Source: Desulfurella acetivorans A63 (GTDB lineage Bacteria > Campylobacterota_A > Desulfurellia > Desulfurellales > Desulfurellaceae). Taken from it: a DNA stretch of 64,000 nucleotides. The DNA is taken from contig CP007051.1 of NCBI GenBank assembly GCA_000517565.1, forward strand, positions 953,039 to 1,017,038, in the 5' to 3' direction. The position numbers were made by a program, and so were the translations under genes. Numbering within the stretch: position 1 is the stretch's first letter; each line of letters opens with the position of its first letter. The notes under the pieces were generated by a model. That model ran no database searches and had not been told where the DNA came from. It saw nothing but the letters and a program-made list of their open reading frames with translations. This document shows positions 9,472 to 20,078 of the stretch, piece after piece.

Positions 9472-10198
9472 TTTTACTCCTTATTATAATTTCATCTGAT
9501 ATTTTAGCATTTATAAGTTCTTTTGCACTATTTTTGTAAGCAGCAATCTCTAAAAAACCAAAAGAGCCTTCTATTACAAATAAACCTTCTCTAAACTGTC
9601 CATAATATTGAGCTTTTTTATTTATTACCTTATTATTTAATACTAATTCAAAATTATCTGTTTCTGATTTAATATTTGTAATTATGTTACCAAATTTATC
9701 TATCCATAATATTTCGCCTTTTTGTTCTTTATTGTCAAAAATCACCTCCAAACAATCAAATTTCTCATAATAATCCGTTTTTACCAATTTAATATCGTTA
9801 TTTAGCAATTTGCATACTATTTTTGAAAAAACATCCCTTGCATGAAAAGTAGATGATTTGCTTTTAAATTCTTCATCAATATAAAAAGCTTCAAAATCAC
9901 TATCAAATGTCAAAATACCATTATCTCTACCAACAAAAATATAACTATTCCTTTTAACAACGATAGGTTTTGCCAAAGAACCAACTTGGGGATCAACAAC
10001 AACTAAAAAAATACTTCCTTTTGGAAAATACTCAAATGAATGCTTAAGTATAAACTGAGCACTCTTTAAGCTAAAAGACTCTATCCCGTGAGTTAAATCA
10101 ATGATTTCAACATTACAATTTGACTTTATTACACCTTTTACTATGCCTACATAAGGATCAAAATAGCCAAAATCCGACAAAAACACTACCGTTTGCAT
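9455..10198 (-). CDS. SAM hydrolase (adenosyl-forming), DUF62 / chlorinase-fluorinase family
   Basis: The family splits S-adenosylmethionine; most non-halogenating bacterial members use water and release adenosine and methionine. Diagnostic motifs: FLSDFGYFDPYVGIVKG at the N-terminus, IDLTHGIE, VVDPQVGS, FVGRDNGILT (the usual G-P-DNG motif with Arg for Pro) and a C-terminal half with IDKFGNIITN. Length 247 is typical. It is the first gene of the minus-strand string. No Shine-Dalgarno precedes the ATG, and a promoter -10 hexamer ends 7 nt before it, so the mRNA may be leaderless. Whether the enzyme is hydrolase or halogenase is not decided by motif reading; hydrolase is the default. Confidence 0.85.
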   Translation of the reverse strand: MQTVVFLSDFGYFDPYVGIVKGVIKSNCNVEIIDLTHGIESFSLKSAQFILKHSFEYFPKGSIFLVVVDPQVGSLAKPIVVKRNSYIFVGRDNGILTFDSDFEAFYIDEEFKSKSSTFHARDVFSKIVCKLLNNDIKLVKTDYYEKFDCLEVIFDNKEQKGEILWIDKFGNIITNIKSETDNFELVLNNKVINKKAQYYGQFREGLFVIEGSFGFLEIAAYKNSAKELINAKISDEIIIRSKNESNY

Positions 10199-10205
10199 CT
10201 TTTAT

Positions 10206-10233
10206 ATTTTATACTTAATTAAAAGTTTTTCAA
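10206..10233 (-). promoter_or_regulatory. Predicted sigma70-type promoter for the SAM hydrolase-purH string
   Basis: On the minus strand TTGAAA (10233-10228) is followed after 16 bp by TAAAAT (10211-10206). Only 7 nt separate the -10 box from the ATG at 10198, so the expected start site is at or within a base of the initiator codon. Confidence 0.6.
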
Positions 10234-10252
10234 GTTTATATAAAATACTAAT

Positions 10253-10281
10253 TTGAAAACTTTGTTATTATTTGGTATAAT
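10253..10281 (+). promoter_or_regulatory. Predicted sigma70-type promoter for ispH
   Basis: TTGAAA (10253-10258), 17-bp spacer, perfect TATAAT (10276-10281). The GTG that aligns with the IspH N-terminus begins 8 nt after the last base of the -10 box, again predicting a leaderless message. It points away from the promoter of the SAM hydrolase string. Confidence 0.7.
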
Positions 10282-10288
10282 TACAACC

Positions 10289-11128
10289 GTGAAAATTAGA
10301 ATAGCTGAAAATGCTGGTTTTTGCTATGGTGTAAAAAGGGCTATAAAGATAGCAGACGAAGCTCTAAAAAAAAACGAAATAATTTATAGTTTAGGTCCTA
10401 TAATACATAATCCACAGGTTGTAGGTGAATATGAAAAAAAAGGATTAAAGGTGGTTGAAACCATAGACGAGGCAAAAAATGCTGTGCTTATTCGCTCGCA
10501 TGGTATACCACCGCAAGTATATGAGCAAATAAGCGAAAAAAACTTAGAGTGTATTGACGCAACCTGCCCTTTTGTAAAAGAAGCACAAGATTACGCAAAA
10601 CAATTATATGAAGAAGGCTATTTTGTAGTCATAGTTGGAGATCAAAATCATCCAGAAGTTAAAGCTCATATTGCTTATGCTAACTACAAAGCTCAAGTAA
10701 TAAATTCGATACAAGAAGCAAAAAATATTGAAGCTCAAAAAATAGGTGTCATATCACAAACTACACAATCTATGGATAATTTTGTGTCTATTGTTTCAGA
10801 GTTTGTAAAAAAAGCAAAAGAAATTAGAATATTCAATACGATATGCGATGCAACAGAAAAAAGACAGGAATCAGCTAAAGAGCTTGCAAAAAATTCTGAC
10901 CTTATGATAGTAATAGGTGGCAAAAATTCTGCCAATACACGCAAGTTATATGAAATTTGCCTTAACTTTTGCAAAAAAGTCTACCATATAGAAACAAAAG
11001 AAGAACTAAAAAAAGAGTGGTTTGAAGGTGTTGAAAATGTTGGCATAACAGCAGGTGCAAGCACACCAAGCTGGCTTATAGAAGATGTCATAAAAGCCAT
11101 AGAAAAAATCGAAAATGATATATATTGA
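10289..11128 (+). CDS. ispH: 4-hydroxy-3-methylbut-2-enyl diphosphate reductase
   Basis: Final MEP-pathway enzyme: reduces HMBPP to IPP and DMAPP with a 3Fe/4Fe-4S cluster held by three cysteines. These are seen in NAGFCYGVKRA, DATCPFV and NTICDAT. Substrate-binding motifs SHGIPP, GDQNHPEV and TAGASTP are also present. I start at the GTG of 10289 because KIRIAENAGFCYG is where family members begin; the in-frame TTG at 10253 would add 12 residues and is itself the -35 box. ispG and dxr lie at the other end of the window. The 3' end overlaps the next gene by 14 bp. Confidence 0.93.
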   Translation: MKIRIAENAGFCYGVKRAIKIADEALKKNEIIYSLGPIIHNPQVVGEYEKKGLKVVETIDEAKNAVLIRSHGIPPQVYEQISEKNLECIDATCPFVKEAQDYAKQLYEEGYFVVIVGDQNHPEVKAHIAYANYKAQVINSIQEAKNIEAQKIGVISQTTQSMDNFVSIVSEFVKKAKEIRIFNTICDATEKRQESAKELAKNSDLMIVIGGKNSANTRKLYEICLNFCKKVYHIETKEELKKEWFEGVENVGITAGASTPSWLIEDVIKAIEKIENDIY

Positions 11129-11912
11129 TTTTTTTAAAAATTTAGGGAAAAAAATCCAACAATTAAATAAATTTTTTGGCGAAAAAATAGCGAGCTTTGA
11201 GTTTGAAGAAAATCCCTTTGGTGATGTAAGTGTGTATATTGACAAAAAAGCTCAGGAAATCGTTGTCGAATCAATAATAAAAGAATCAATAAAATGCACA
11301 TTACTTAGTGAAGAAAGTGGATTTTTAGATTTTGGACAAAAGTACCCATTATTTATAGTTGATCCAATAGATGGAAGTCTAAATGCTAAAAGGGGTATAC
11401 CATACAGTGCTTTTTCTATTGCTTATTCTACATCAGATTCAAGCGACTTCATAAATGAAGCGTATGTTTTAAATCTATCAACATCAGATGAGTTTTTTGC
11501 TTCTAAATCTAATGGTGCTTATTTAAACGGTAAACAAATAAAAAAACTCTCACTAAAAAATTACATTGCAGCAATTGAAGGAATAAAGCGACAAACTAAT
11601 TTAGATGATTTAAAAAAAATCTATAAAAGCTTTTATCGTGTAAGATCAATGGGTAGTGTGGCACTAGATTTGTGTTATTTAGCCTGTGGCAGGATAGATG
11701 TTTTTTTTCATATTCAGCCTTCCAGAATCATAGATTTTGCAGCTGCAAAACTTATAGTTGAAGAATCAGGCGGTGTTTTGCTGGAATTTGAATCCAAAAA
11801 CCTGTATAATGTTCCAATAGACCAGGAAAAACACAAACCATTTTGGGCTGTAGCTGAGTTGACAAATATTGATGAGTTTTATAACAAGGTTTTTATGGAG
11901 GAAAGTCAATGA
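11115..11912 (+). CDS. Inositol monophosphatase family protein
   Basis: Mg2+/Li+-sensitive sugar or inositol phosphatase fold. Metal-binding motifs are LLSEESGF (motif with the first Glu), IVDPIDGSLN (DPIDGS) and the C-terminal IDFAAAKLIVEESGG. Length 265 is standard. The true substrate cannot be told from sequence; family members act on inositol-1-P, fructose-1,6-bisphosphate, PAP or NADP. It sits between ispH and the metal transporter, overlapping both (14 bp and ATGA). Confidence 0.88.
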   Translation: MIYIDFFKNLGKKIQQLNKFFGEKIASFEFEENPFGDVSVYIDKKAQEIVVESIIKESIKCTLLSEESGFLDFGQKYPLFIVDPIDGSLNAKRGIPYSAFSIAYSTSDSSDFINEAYVLNLSTSDEFFASKSNGAYLNGKQIKKLSLKNYIAAIEGIKRQTNLDDLKKIYKSFYRVRSMGSVALDLCYLACGRIDVFFHIQPSRIIDFAAAKLIVEESGGVLLEFESKNLYNVPIDQEKHKPFWAVAELTNIDEFYNKVFMEESQ

Positions 11913-12760
11913 AAAAATCATTATTTATTGTTTTATTTGTTTTATTTTTTGTACAAAATGCATTCTCAAAACCACTTGTTGTTACAAGTACCTATATTTT
12001 AAGTGCCCTTACAAAACAAATTGGTCAAAATAAAATTGATACAAGATTCATTGTTCCAGAAAATGCAAACCCACATTTTTTTAATCCAACACCAAAAGAT
12101 GTACAAGAATTATCTAAAGCAAATTTAGTTATTGGCGTGGGTTATGGTTTTGAATTCTGGTTTAATAAAGTAAAAAATAATATAAAAGGTAATACTTTAA
12201 TGCTTTCGGACTATTACACAAATCCTATTGAAAAAAAAATATTAAAAGGACAAATAATTGCAAACCCACACATTTGGCTTGATATGAATTTTGTCAAAAA
12301 TACTGCTGTATTTGAAATTGCAAAAAATTTGTGCAAAATTGATTCAAAAAATTGTCAATTTTTTATGCAAAACGCTAAAGTCTTAAGCCAACAAATATCG
12401 CATATTCAGACAAATTATGAAAATCTATTTAAAAATAAAAATATATGTATTGTAGAAGTTGACCCTGCATTTGATTATTTTCTTTCAAGCTTTGGTCAAA
12501 AACCATGCGCTAAAATGCTCCAAGAAGGCTCTGGTGAGCTTTCAATAGGAAATTTTAAACTTTTAGAAAATTGTAAATGCAAAAAAGGTATTGTAATTTA
12601 TGCTTTTAGGTCAAAACAAGCTCAAGCGATAGCCAAAGAAAAACATTACAAACCAGTATACTTAAGTCCACTTGGAAACTCAAAAGACAATAATCAAGAT
12701 AGCTATACAAAACTACTTGAGTACAATTTAGAAAAATTAAAAAGTGCTATAAATGATTGA
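11909..12760 (+). CDS. Metal ABC transporter substrate-binding protein, cluster A-I (ZnuA-like)
   Basis: Periplasmic metal-capturing lipoprotein-like or soluble binding protein with a clear signal peptide (hydrophobic LFIVLFVLFFVQNAFS, cleavage near residue 20). Two histidine ligands of the ZnuA/MntC family are conserved, in NPHFFNPTPKD and NPHIWLD. The other two positions are altered: the family's third histidine (consensus HDAFGYF) reads VDPAFDYF, and the final acidic ligand of LDPLG reads LSPLG. The metal may therefore not be ordinary zinc; Mn, Fe, Ni or Zn remain possible. A Shine-Dalgarno GGAGG precedes the ATG, which overlaps the previous stop as ATGA. Confidence 0.85.
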   Translation: MKKSLFIVLFVLFFVQNAFSKPLVVTSTYILSALTKQIGQNKIDTRFIVPENANPHFFNPTPKDVQELSKANLVIGVGYGFEFWFNKVKNNIKGNTLMLSDYYTNPIEKKILKGQIIANPHIWLDMNFVKNTAVFEIAKNLCKIDSKNCQFFMQNAKVLSQQISHIQTNYENLFKNKNICIVEVDPAFDYFLSSFGQKPCAKMLQEGSGELSIGNFKLLENCKCKKGIVIYAFRSKQAQAIAKEKHYKPVYLSPLGNSKDNNQDSYTKLLEYNLEKLKSAIND

Positions 12761-13520
12761 AATTCAAAATGTCAGTTTGGTTTACGATAAAAAACTTGTC
12801 CTTGACAATATTAATGCTGTTATTAAAACTTCAGAATTCGTAAGCATAATTGGACCGAATGGAGCAGGCAAAACTTCTTTAATTAAAATTATGCTAGGGC
12901 TAATTAAACCAACAAGCGGAAAAGTCTTGATTGAAGGAAAAGAACCTAAAGAGTATATTGCAAAAAACAAAGTATCGTATCTACCGCAACAAACAAGTAT
13001 AAATTGGTCTATGCCTCTTAGGGTAATCGATATTATGCTTATAGAAAATCTCAAACCATTTAGTGTTTTTAAAAAACCAGATAAACATAAAATTGAACAC
13101 GCAAGATTGATGCTTGATAGATTTGGGATTTTAGATATTGAAAATAAATACTTAAAAGAATTATCTGGTGGCCAAAAACAAAGAGTAGAACTGGGAAGAT
13201 GTCTACTTAAAAAACCGCAACTTTTAATTTTGGATGAACCAAATACTGCTCTTGATGCTGTATTTAATGAAAAAATGTACAATATTTTGGTTGAAGAAAA
13301 ACAAAAAAATAATACAACTATCATTTTAGTTAGCCATGATATAGGTGCTGTAAGTAGGTTTGTGGATAGGATTATGTGTTTAAATGTAAAGCTTCACTGT
13401 AGCGAAAAACCAGAAAATATAGATTACTCAAAACTTGTTTCTGTATTGTATGGCTCTGACACAAATATTGTAGTACATTCAAATGGGTGTGAATCATGTC
13501 AATTTTACAAAACCAAATAA
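12753..13520 (+). CDS. Metal ABC transporter ATP-binding protein (ZnuC-like)
   Basis: ATPase of the metal importer. Walker A GPNGAGKTS, Q-loop LPQQTSINWSMP, signature LSGGQKQRVELGR, Walker B LLILDEPNTALD and switch histidine ILVSHD are all intact. At 255 residues it is usual in length. The C-terminal tail ends in a short Cys-containing sequence, GCESCQFY, that could bind metal. It overlaps its neighbours on both sides (8 and 25 bp), so the three transporter genes are co-translated. Confidence 0.92.
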   Translation: MIEIQNVSLVYDKKLVLDNINAVIKTSEFVSIIGPNGAGKTSLIKIMLGLIKPTSGKVLIEGKEPKEYIAKNKVSYLPQQTSINWSMPLRVIDIMLIENLKPFSVFKKPDKHKIEHARLMLDRFGILDIENKYLKELSGGQKQRVELGRCLLKKPQLLILDEPNTALDAVFNEKMYNILVEEKQKNNTTIILVSHDIGAVSRFVDRIMCLNVKLHCSEKPENIDYSKLVSVLYGSDTNIVVHSNGCESCQFYKTK

Positions 13521-14311
13521 TACTGGATGTTTTTATTAAATCAATGATTGTAGGCATAAGTTTATCAATATTGTTATCTATTTTAAGTTATTTTATAGTT
13601 TTACAACGATTAAATTTTTTAGGTGTTGGTATATCACATTCTGTTTTTGGAGGTCTTGCTTTTAATTATCTTTTTGGATTAAGCACGCTTCTTTTACCAA
13701 TTGGGTTTGCTACTCTAACTGCCTTATTAATTGGTATTTTATACAGAAAAGGCTTAAGCAAAGATAGTGCCATAAATGTAATGTTTGTATTTACAATGGC
13801 TTTGGGCGCTGTAGTATTGAGTTTTTCTTCAGGGTACTCAGCAAATATACTTGGCATGCTATTTGGCGATATACTTGCAATAAACACAAGCGATATAGTT
13901 TATTCCATAATACTTCTGTCTATTGGGTTAATACTATTTAGTGTATTTTTTTCACACATGCAACTTATTACATTCAATGAAGAGTTAGCGAAAATAAACG
14001 GCATAAATGTTGATTTATTTTATTATCTTTTTTTGATTTTTTTGGGAATCGTAATTGTATTAAGTGTAAAATTAATAGGCATAATACTTGTTAATGCCTT
14101 TTTGGTATTGCCAGCTCTAAGCGGTATGAATATGGCAAGAAGCTATAAAAGCGTCCTTTTGTGGTCGATTTTATTTTCTATTATTTCATGTATAAGCGCT
14201 ATTTTTATCTCATATTATCTAAACACTCCATCTGGAGCTACAATTGTAATAACATTTTTTATTTTATGGCTATTCAGTTCAATATTCAATAAAATCACAA
14301 GGAGGCTATAG
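13496..14311 (+). CDS. Metal ABC transporter permease (ZnuB-like, ABC-3 family)
   Basis: Membrane permease with about eight hydrophobic segments and the ABC-3 family landmarks: LQRLNFLGVGISHSVFGG near the N-terminus, a conserved LFGDILAI and VKLIGIILVNAFLVLPAL in the second half. Length 271 fits. The stop codon is directly followed by the NifX-like gene at 14312, whose Shine-Dalgarno AAGGAGG lies inside the end of this gene. Confidence 0.92.
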   Translation: MSILQNQIILDVFIKSMIVGISLSILLSILSYFIVLQRLNFLGVGISHSVFGGLAFNYLFGLSTLLLPIGFATLTALLIGILYRKGLSKDSAINVMFVFTMALGAVVLSFSSGYSANILGMLFGDILAINTSDIVYSIILLSIGLILFSVFFSHMQLITFNEELAKINGINVDLFYYLFLIFLGIVIVLSVKLIGIILVNAFLVLPALSGMNMARSYKSVLLWSILFSIISCISAIFISYYLNTPSGATIVITFFILWLFSSIFNKITRRL

Positions 14312-14650
14312 ATGAAAATCGCTGTACCTGTAAAGGATAATTCTCTGGAAATTTTTCCAAGAACTGGTCAAGCTCCTTACTTTGCAATATTTAATGATTC
14401 TAAATTTAGCCATTTGGTAAAAAACACTATTGAAGAACACGATGAAGAAAATGCCTCAATAGACCATGTAGAATTTCATAGAAAGCAAGTGGAAGCACTT
14501 GGTGACATTGATGCCGTTTTGGTTTTAAAGATAGGTAAACACATTAAACAGGCACTTGAAGAAAAAAATATACAGATAATCGAATTCCCAAATAGTAATT
14601 TCAAAAATGCAAAAGACCTTATAGAAGCCTATTTTAACAATAAAAACTAA
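14312..14650 (+). CDS. NifX/NifB-type dinitrogenase cofactor-biosynthesis domain protein
   Basis: Small single-domain protein (112 residues) that starts MKIAVPVKDN and has the RNase H-like fold pattern of the NifX/NifY/VnfX group (Dinitrogenase Fe-Mo cofactor domain): a variable metal/cofactor loop, then IDAVLVLKIGKHIKQALEEKNI. The middle is rich in His and acidic residues (EEHDEENASIDHVEFH), suggesting metal or cluster binding. No nitrogenase genes are nearby. Being last in the metal-importer operon suggests a role in handling the imported metal, but this is inference. Confidence 0.7.
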   Translation: MKIAVPVKDNSLEIFPRTGQAPYFAIFNDSKFSHLVKNTIEEHDEENASIDHVEFHRKQVEALGDIDAVLVLKIGKHIKQALEEKNIQIIEFPNSNFKNAKDLIEAYFNNKN

Positions 14651-14665
14651 TAATCAAAATTATAC

Positions 14666-14716
14666 TTGACATATGTCCAAAAAGATTTATATTTTTTTAT
14701 GGGCATATGACCATAA
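14666..14716 (+). promoter_or_regulatory. Promoter and paired palindromic operators of the DUF134 cluster
   Basis: TTGACA (14666-14671), 16-bp spacer, TATATT (14688-14693). Two palindromes centred on CATATG overlap it: a 15-bp one (14666-14680, core GACATATGTC) covering the -35 box, and a 20-bp near-perfect one, TTATGGGCATATGACCATAA (14697-14716), over the start site and running into the Shine-Dalgarno. Centres are 34 bp apart, about three helical turns. The layout is that of a repressor-controlled promoter, most simply autoregulation by the DUF134 protein. Confidence 0.65.
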
Positions 14717-14726
14717 AGGAGGCTGA

Positions 14727-15038
14727 GTGAGGGGCCGTTGGCGCAGAAGGTTTATAGAGTATAAACCTCAAATTAAATGCTTTAAGCCATGTGGTGTACC
14801 TTTTAATGAGCTACATGTAAATGTGCTTTTGCACGATGAACTTGAAGCTTTAAGGCTTGCTGATTATGAAGGTTTATACCAGGAAGAATGTGCACAGCGT
14901 ATGAATATTTCTCGTACTACATTTGGAAGAACAATAGAAAGTGCAAGAAAAAAGGTTACAGATTGTCTATTATATGGCAAAGCTTTAGTTATTGAAGAAG
15001 GAGGTGATACTAATGAGAGTGGCAATACCAACCAGTGA
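14727..15038 (+). CDS. DUF134 family putative DNA-binding protein
   Basis: 103 residues beginning with an Arg-rich MRGRWRRR, then CFKPCGVPFNEL, and the DUF134 core LHDELEALRLADYEGLYQEE leading into a helix-turn-helix, ECAQRMNISRTTFGRTIESA, similar to sigma-70 region 4. The family is predicted to regulate transcription; direct evidence is scarce. GTG start at 14727 has AAAGGAGG 5 bp upstream. Its 3' end overlaps the next gene by 26 bp, in keeping with a regulator-effector pair. Confidence 0.85.
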   Translation: MRGRWRRRFIEYKPQIKCFKPCGVPFNELHVNVLLHDELEALRLADYEGLYQEECAQRMNISRTTFGRTIESARKKVTDCLLYGKALVIEEGGDTNESGNTNQ

Positions 15039-15348
15039 TGGCAAAAATATATCAAAGCATGTGGCGCTAAGTAAGTACTTCAATATTTATGAAAACAATC
15101 AATTGGTTTCTCAAATCCAAAACCCGCTTATTGAAAATATAAAAGAGTCAGTACCACTCCACTCACACAATGGCAGGGGTTTAGGTGCTGGAAGAATTAT
15201 ACCATCTTTGCTTGCAAGGCAAAATGTAGGTGCGTTTTTAGCAAGAGAAATTGGAGATGGAATGAGGTACAATTTAGAGCAGTCTGGAATAAAGTGCATT
15301 GAAACACAAGAAAAAAACATTGATGAAGCATTAAAAATGATTAATTAG
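15013..15348 (+). CDS. NifX/NifB-type cofactor-binding domain protein
   Basis: About 111 residues starting MRVAIPTSDGKNISKHVALSKYF, the typical start of MTH1175-like small Fe-Mo-cofactor-domain proteins. A Gly/His-rich loop, LHSHNGRGLGAGRIIP, probably forms the cofactor or cluster site; the second half is AFLAREIGDGMRYNLEQSGI. The ATG at 15013 is chosen over an upstream in-frame ATG because GGAGGTGAT lies 5 bp before it and the family begins there. A second NifX-like protein is encoded at 14312, but the two are not close in sequence. Confidence 0.82.
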   Translation: MRVAIPTSDGKNISKHVALSKYFNIYENNQLVSQIQNPLIENIKESVPLHSHNGRGLGAGRIIPSLLARQNVGAFLAREIGDGMRYNLEQSGIKCIETQEKNIDEALKMIN

Positions 15349-15358
15349 GAGGTGTAGT

Positions 15359-15595
15359 ATGCCATTTGGAGATGGAAGAGGGCCACTTTGGGCTAATGAT
15401 AGCACATATGCGCCAAGATGGTATGGAAGAGGTTTAGGCAGAGGCTTAGGTAGGGCAAGAGGTTTTTGGACAAGAGGATATGGCTGGGGTTACCGATCAG
15501 GCTTTGGCGCCAACTATGATAAAGAATTTTTAGAAGAAGAAAAACGCTATCTTCAAGATCGCTTAAAGGAAATTGACTCTTTGCTTAACCGCTAA
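15359..15595 (+). CDS. DUF5320-like small Gly/Arg/Trp-rich protein
   Basis: 78 residues: the N-terminal half (MPFGDGRGPLW, then Gly-Arg-Leu-Gly and Gly-Trp-Gly-Tyr repeats) is low complexity; the C-terminal half is a charged helix (EFLEEEKRYLQDRLKEI) that may pair as a coiled coil. This is the usual architecture of DUF5320, which is commonly found beside DUF134 and NifX-like genes. No function is known. Shine-Dalgarno TAGGAGGTG precedes the ATG. It closes the small operon and is followed by a strong terminator. Confidence 0.75.
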   Translation: MPFGDGRGPLWANDSTYAPRWYGRGLGRGLGRARGFWTRGYGWGYRSGFGANYDKEFLEEEKRYLQDRLKEIDSLLNR

Positions 15596-15603
15596 ACAAA
15601 CTT

Positions 15604-15631
15604 CTAAAGAAGGCTTTAAAGCCTTCTTTAG
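15604..15631. terminator. Bidirectional terminator between convergent genes
   Basis: A perfect 28-bp palindrome: 12-13 bp arms around the centre TTTAAA, with a GAAGGC/GCCTTC core and T- or A-rich flanks on each side. It serves the DUF5320 gene on the plus strand and includes the stop codon of the GH57 gene on the minus strand. Confidence 0.85.
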
Positions 15632-17561
15632 AGTAAATCAAATTTTATACTAAACATTGGAACATCACATTTAATAAATAGGCAGGTTTGCTGGTAAAGC
15701 TTTTCTATCCCGCTTTCAGATAAAGAAACACTATATACTGGAACTAGTAAAACTTTAGATGGTGTAAAATTTAGATTGAAGTAGATTTTTCTATAATTAT
15801 CAACTAACAAAATATTATCCGATTCTTCTTCGATAAAAGAATCCATACTGTATTCTTTTTCATTTATAATTATCTGCTTATCAAAAAAGGCACTTAAAAA
15901 AGTAAAATTAAGCTCTTGGTAAAGTATATGTTGATCTTGTGTTTTGTAAATATCAACCATAAAACTTGCATTATTTATAGTATAAACTTTTCTTATGCCA
16001 AATTGTTTGTTTTCTAAATGGATGCTGTAATCCAATGCAGTGGTATTATATTTTAGAATACCATTAATTTGATTAAAAGAACTTTCAAAAATTTCCTTTA
16101 ATGTTAATTCTTTGTCTACAAAATGATCCACCAGTGTATACCTATTATTTTTGTCATAAAAAATAAAGTTTTCTATACCACTTTCTTTGGCAAAAATTTC
16201 TGAATGTATACTTTCAACACCAGAATTTTGTTTTTTATAATCAATTTTTGTATGATAGAATTCTTTATGTCTTTTTATTGTATTTGTGATATTAAAATTA
16301 AAAGGTTTTATGTCAAACTCAAAAATTGAACCACTATAATTAGGTTTAACAAAAACATTAAAAATACTATTGCTCAAAACATGTTCAACACAATAATCAT
16401 TATCTATATCAGCTGAAGTAACAGGATTTTCAAAATTAGCCGCAGATATAATATTTTCGTAAACTGCATTTCTTAAGTGTGGCATATATAATCCACCAAA
16501 AATACCATGCCAATAAGCGTCATTGCATTGTGCATCAAAAAATTGTTCAGTTTTTTGTTTATTTTTTGAATCCAAAAATTGCTTTGCAAATAATACGCGT
16601 TTATGCATATTATTTGCTTCATCATATTTTGCCAAAAAATTACGCCATGTACCACCTTGTATGAAATGTTTTTTAGAATCATACAAATTCATAGATTTAA
16701 TTTTGTCCATATAATCATTGTATTGCTTTTGAGCCTCAAAACCTAAAGCCCACTCACCAAGTTCAGTGTATGAACCAGTGGGTGGGTTAGCTCTTTTTAT
16801 TAAACCAGTGTAGCTTTTAAAAAAATCTTTTGGCAAAACAAACTCTACAACATTATTAATTTGATTTAAAAAATTTTCAAGCCAAGCGCTTTTGTAAACC
16901 CACTCGTATGTACCAGGCCATATACCAAATTTTTCACCATCATCTGCAAATACAAAAAATGCTTCATCATTAAAATTATTAAAGTAATCAATTGTTTCTT
17001 GGGGTTGCCTAAAAGGTATAGTATAGCGTAAAACTTCATTTGATGCCAAAAGTTTAACTTTTGAAAAAACATTGTCTGCCACAAATACTGTATTTAGAAC
17101 CTCACTTTCTTGGATACCACAGCGCTTTAAATGTATATCATCTATTACTACATACTCAAGTGGATCAATGACACTCGGTAAATTTGGTTCCCAAGCGCGT
17201 TCAGCAAGCCATATTCCAGAAGGCTTGCAACCAAATAAATCATAAACCAAATTATTCATGTACTCAATTTGAGCTTTTGATGAATCAAAATCCCAAACAG
17301 GCAAAATACTTTCTGAGAAGCTCCCACCAAGTATCTCAACCCTGCCCTTAAATACCATATCCCTGATAAGACCTATAAAATCAGGCTTGTTTTTTGCAAG
17401 CCACCTTAAAAGCGGTCCAGAGTAGTGAATGGCAAACTTAAAATTATCAAATTTAGAGGCTACTTCAATAAATGGCAAATAAGCTTTACTAAAAGCTTCC
17501 TCAAATACACTATCAAAATTGCCTATAGGTTGGTGATTGTGTACTACAAAGATAAATTTCT

Positions 17562-17565
<4 letters not shown>
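15628..17565 (-). CDS. Glycoside hydrolase family 57 protein (amylase / 4-alpha-glucanotransferase type)
   Basis: GH57 (beta/alpha)7-barrel enzyme acting on alpha-1,4-glucans. Conserved regions in order: HNHQP (residues 8-12), GRVEILGGSF, WLAERAWEP with the nucleophile Glu, FADDGEKFG with the acid/base Asp, then a helical region with a WRNFLAKY motif. The 645-residue length and a C-terminal beta-rich domain (about 400 onward) match the Thermococcus litoralis 4-alpha-glucanotransferase subgroup. Starch or glycogen remodelling is the likely role; there is no glycogen synthase gene in the window. The gene overlaps holA by 4 bp. Confidence 0.85.
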
Positions 17566-20010
<2,445 letters not shown>

Positions 20011-20047
20011 TTACCCCTATTTTTTCAACAAAATTAATCATATAAAT

Positions 20048-20075
20048 ATTATACCACAAGATTGTTTTTTTACAA
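20048..20075 (-). promoter_or_regulatory. Predicted promoter of pyrG-holA-GH57
   Basis: Minus strand TTGTAA (20075-20070), 16-bp spacer, TATAAT (20053-20048). It lies between the phoR stop and the pyrG start and gives a leader of about 35 nt containing the Shine-Dalgarno. Confidence 0.55.
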
Positions 20076-20078
20076 AAA

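Noticed and set aside
10253-10288. TTG start for ispH adding 12 residues
   Set aside because: The extra codons consist of the -35 box and spacer of a near-perfect promoter, and IspH homologues begin at the KIRIAEN position.
16473-17084. Several long open frames on both strands inside the GH57 gene
   Set aside because: They lack family motifs and ribosome sites and lie within a gene with all GH57 motifs.
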